Shown piece by piece: positions 63,894 through 64,000 of a stretch of 64,000 bases of DNA. Both the position numbers and the translations under genes were made by a program. The stretch is from Sphagnum compactum (Eukaryota > Bryophyta > Sphagnopsida > Sphagnales). Location of the stretch: assembly GCA_965153455.1 (NCBI GenBank), contig OZ234495.1, forward strand, positions 14,070,875-14,134,874. The letters are read 5' to 3'. Positions within the stretch are counted from its first letter, which is position 1; the number at the start of each line of letters is the position of its first letter. The notes below the pieces were generated by a model that was given only the letters and a program-made list of their open reading frames with translations, did no database searches and was not told the origin of the DNA.

Positions 63894-64000
63894 ATAGCCA
63901 AATGACCTACATTGTCCTCATGTGATTTTAATTGTCATACTTTGAAAGCAAGCCTTTAATTCACATTTTGGGCAAGCCAATGACCTAGGTTCTTTTATCT

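Noticed and set aside
1-64000. CRISPR array, operon or bacterial-type defence system
   Set aside because: Gene structure is spliced eukaryotic throughout. The regular repeats have no spacer-repeat pattern of CRISPR type.

Overview
This is a nuclear DNA window from a land plant. Evidence: spliced genes with GT-AG introns of about 80-1200 bp, plant-only families (an RSH1-type RelA/SpoT homologue, a TRM/LONGIFOLIA-type DUF4378 protein, a plant-type HPt, an ATX1 copper chaperone), plant-type telomere-like TTTAGGG words, and hAT-like and DDE transposon wrecks. The sequence alone does not fix the species. A non-seed plant (moss, liverwort, lycophyte or fern) is a reasonable guess from the many low-complexity arrays and the type of transposon remnants, but this is inference.

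Layout. 1-2.6 kb: foldback repeats, a GAT/TTG-rich minisatellite and the promoter and leader of the first gene. 2.68-4.64 kb (+): six-exon histidine phosphotransfer protein (cytokinin two-component relay). 6.17-7.90 kb (+): four-exon unknown basic protein. 9.18-14.87 kb (-): five-exon TON1-recruiting-motif protein (microtubule/cortical organisation). 16.4-43.5 kb: a 27-kb gene-poor, AT-rich block holding a three-copy dispersed repeat, telomere-like and 'CCTAGGGA' degenerate arrays, a 1.4-kb polypyrimidine tract, a ~190-bp satellite-like array, a decayed hAT-type transposase and a ~230-bp repeat. 43.98-45.67 kb (+): three-exon ATX1 copper chaperone. 46.4-47.4 kb: several short tandem arrays. 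48.64-56.09 kb (-): 24-exon RSH1 (ppGpp metabolism, plastid), with an upstream region carrying two G-boxes and a 46-bp minisatellite. 58-64 kb: gene-poor, with a broken DDE transposase split by a 606-bp MITE-like element; a second, inverted copy of that element (608 bp) lies 1.5 kb away.

The genes do not form a pathway cluster; they are ordinary single eukaryotic loci. All exon models were built by hand from reading frame, splice-site consensus and family homology. Phase is consistent at every junction. The least certain points are exon 3 of RSH1 and the start of exon 3 of the TRM gene. I found no tRNA, rRNA or CRISPR array.
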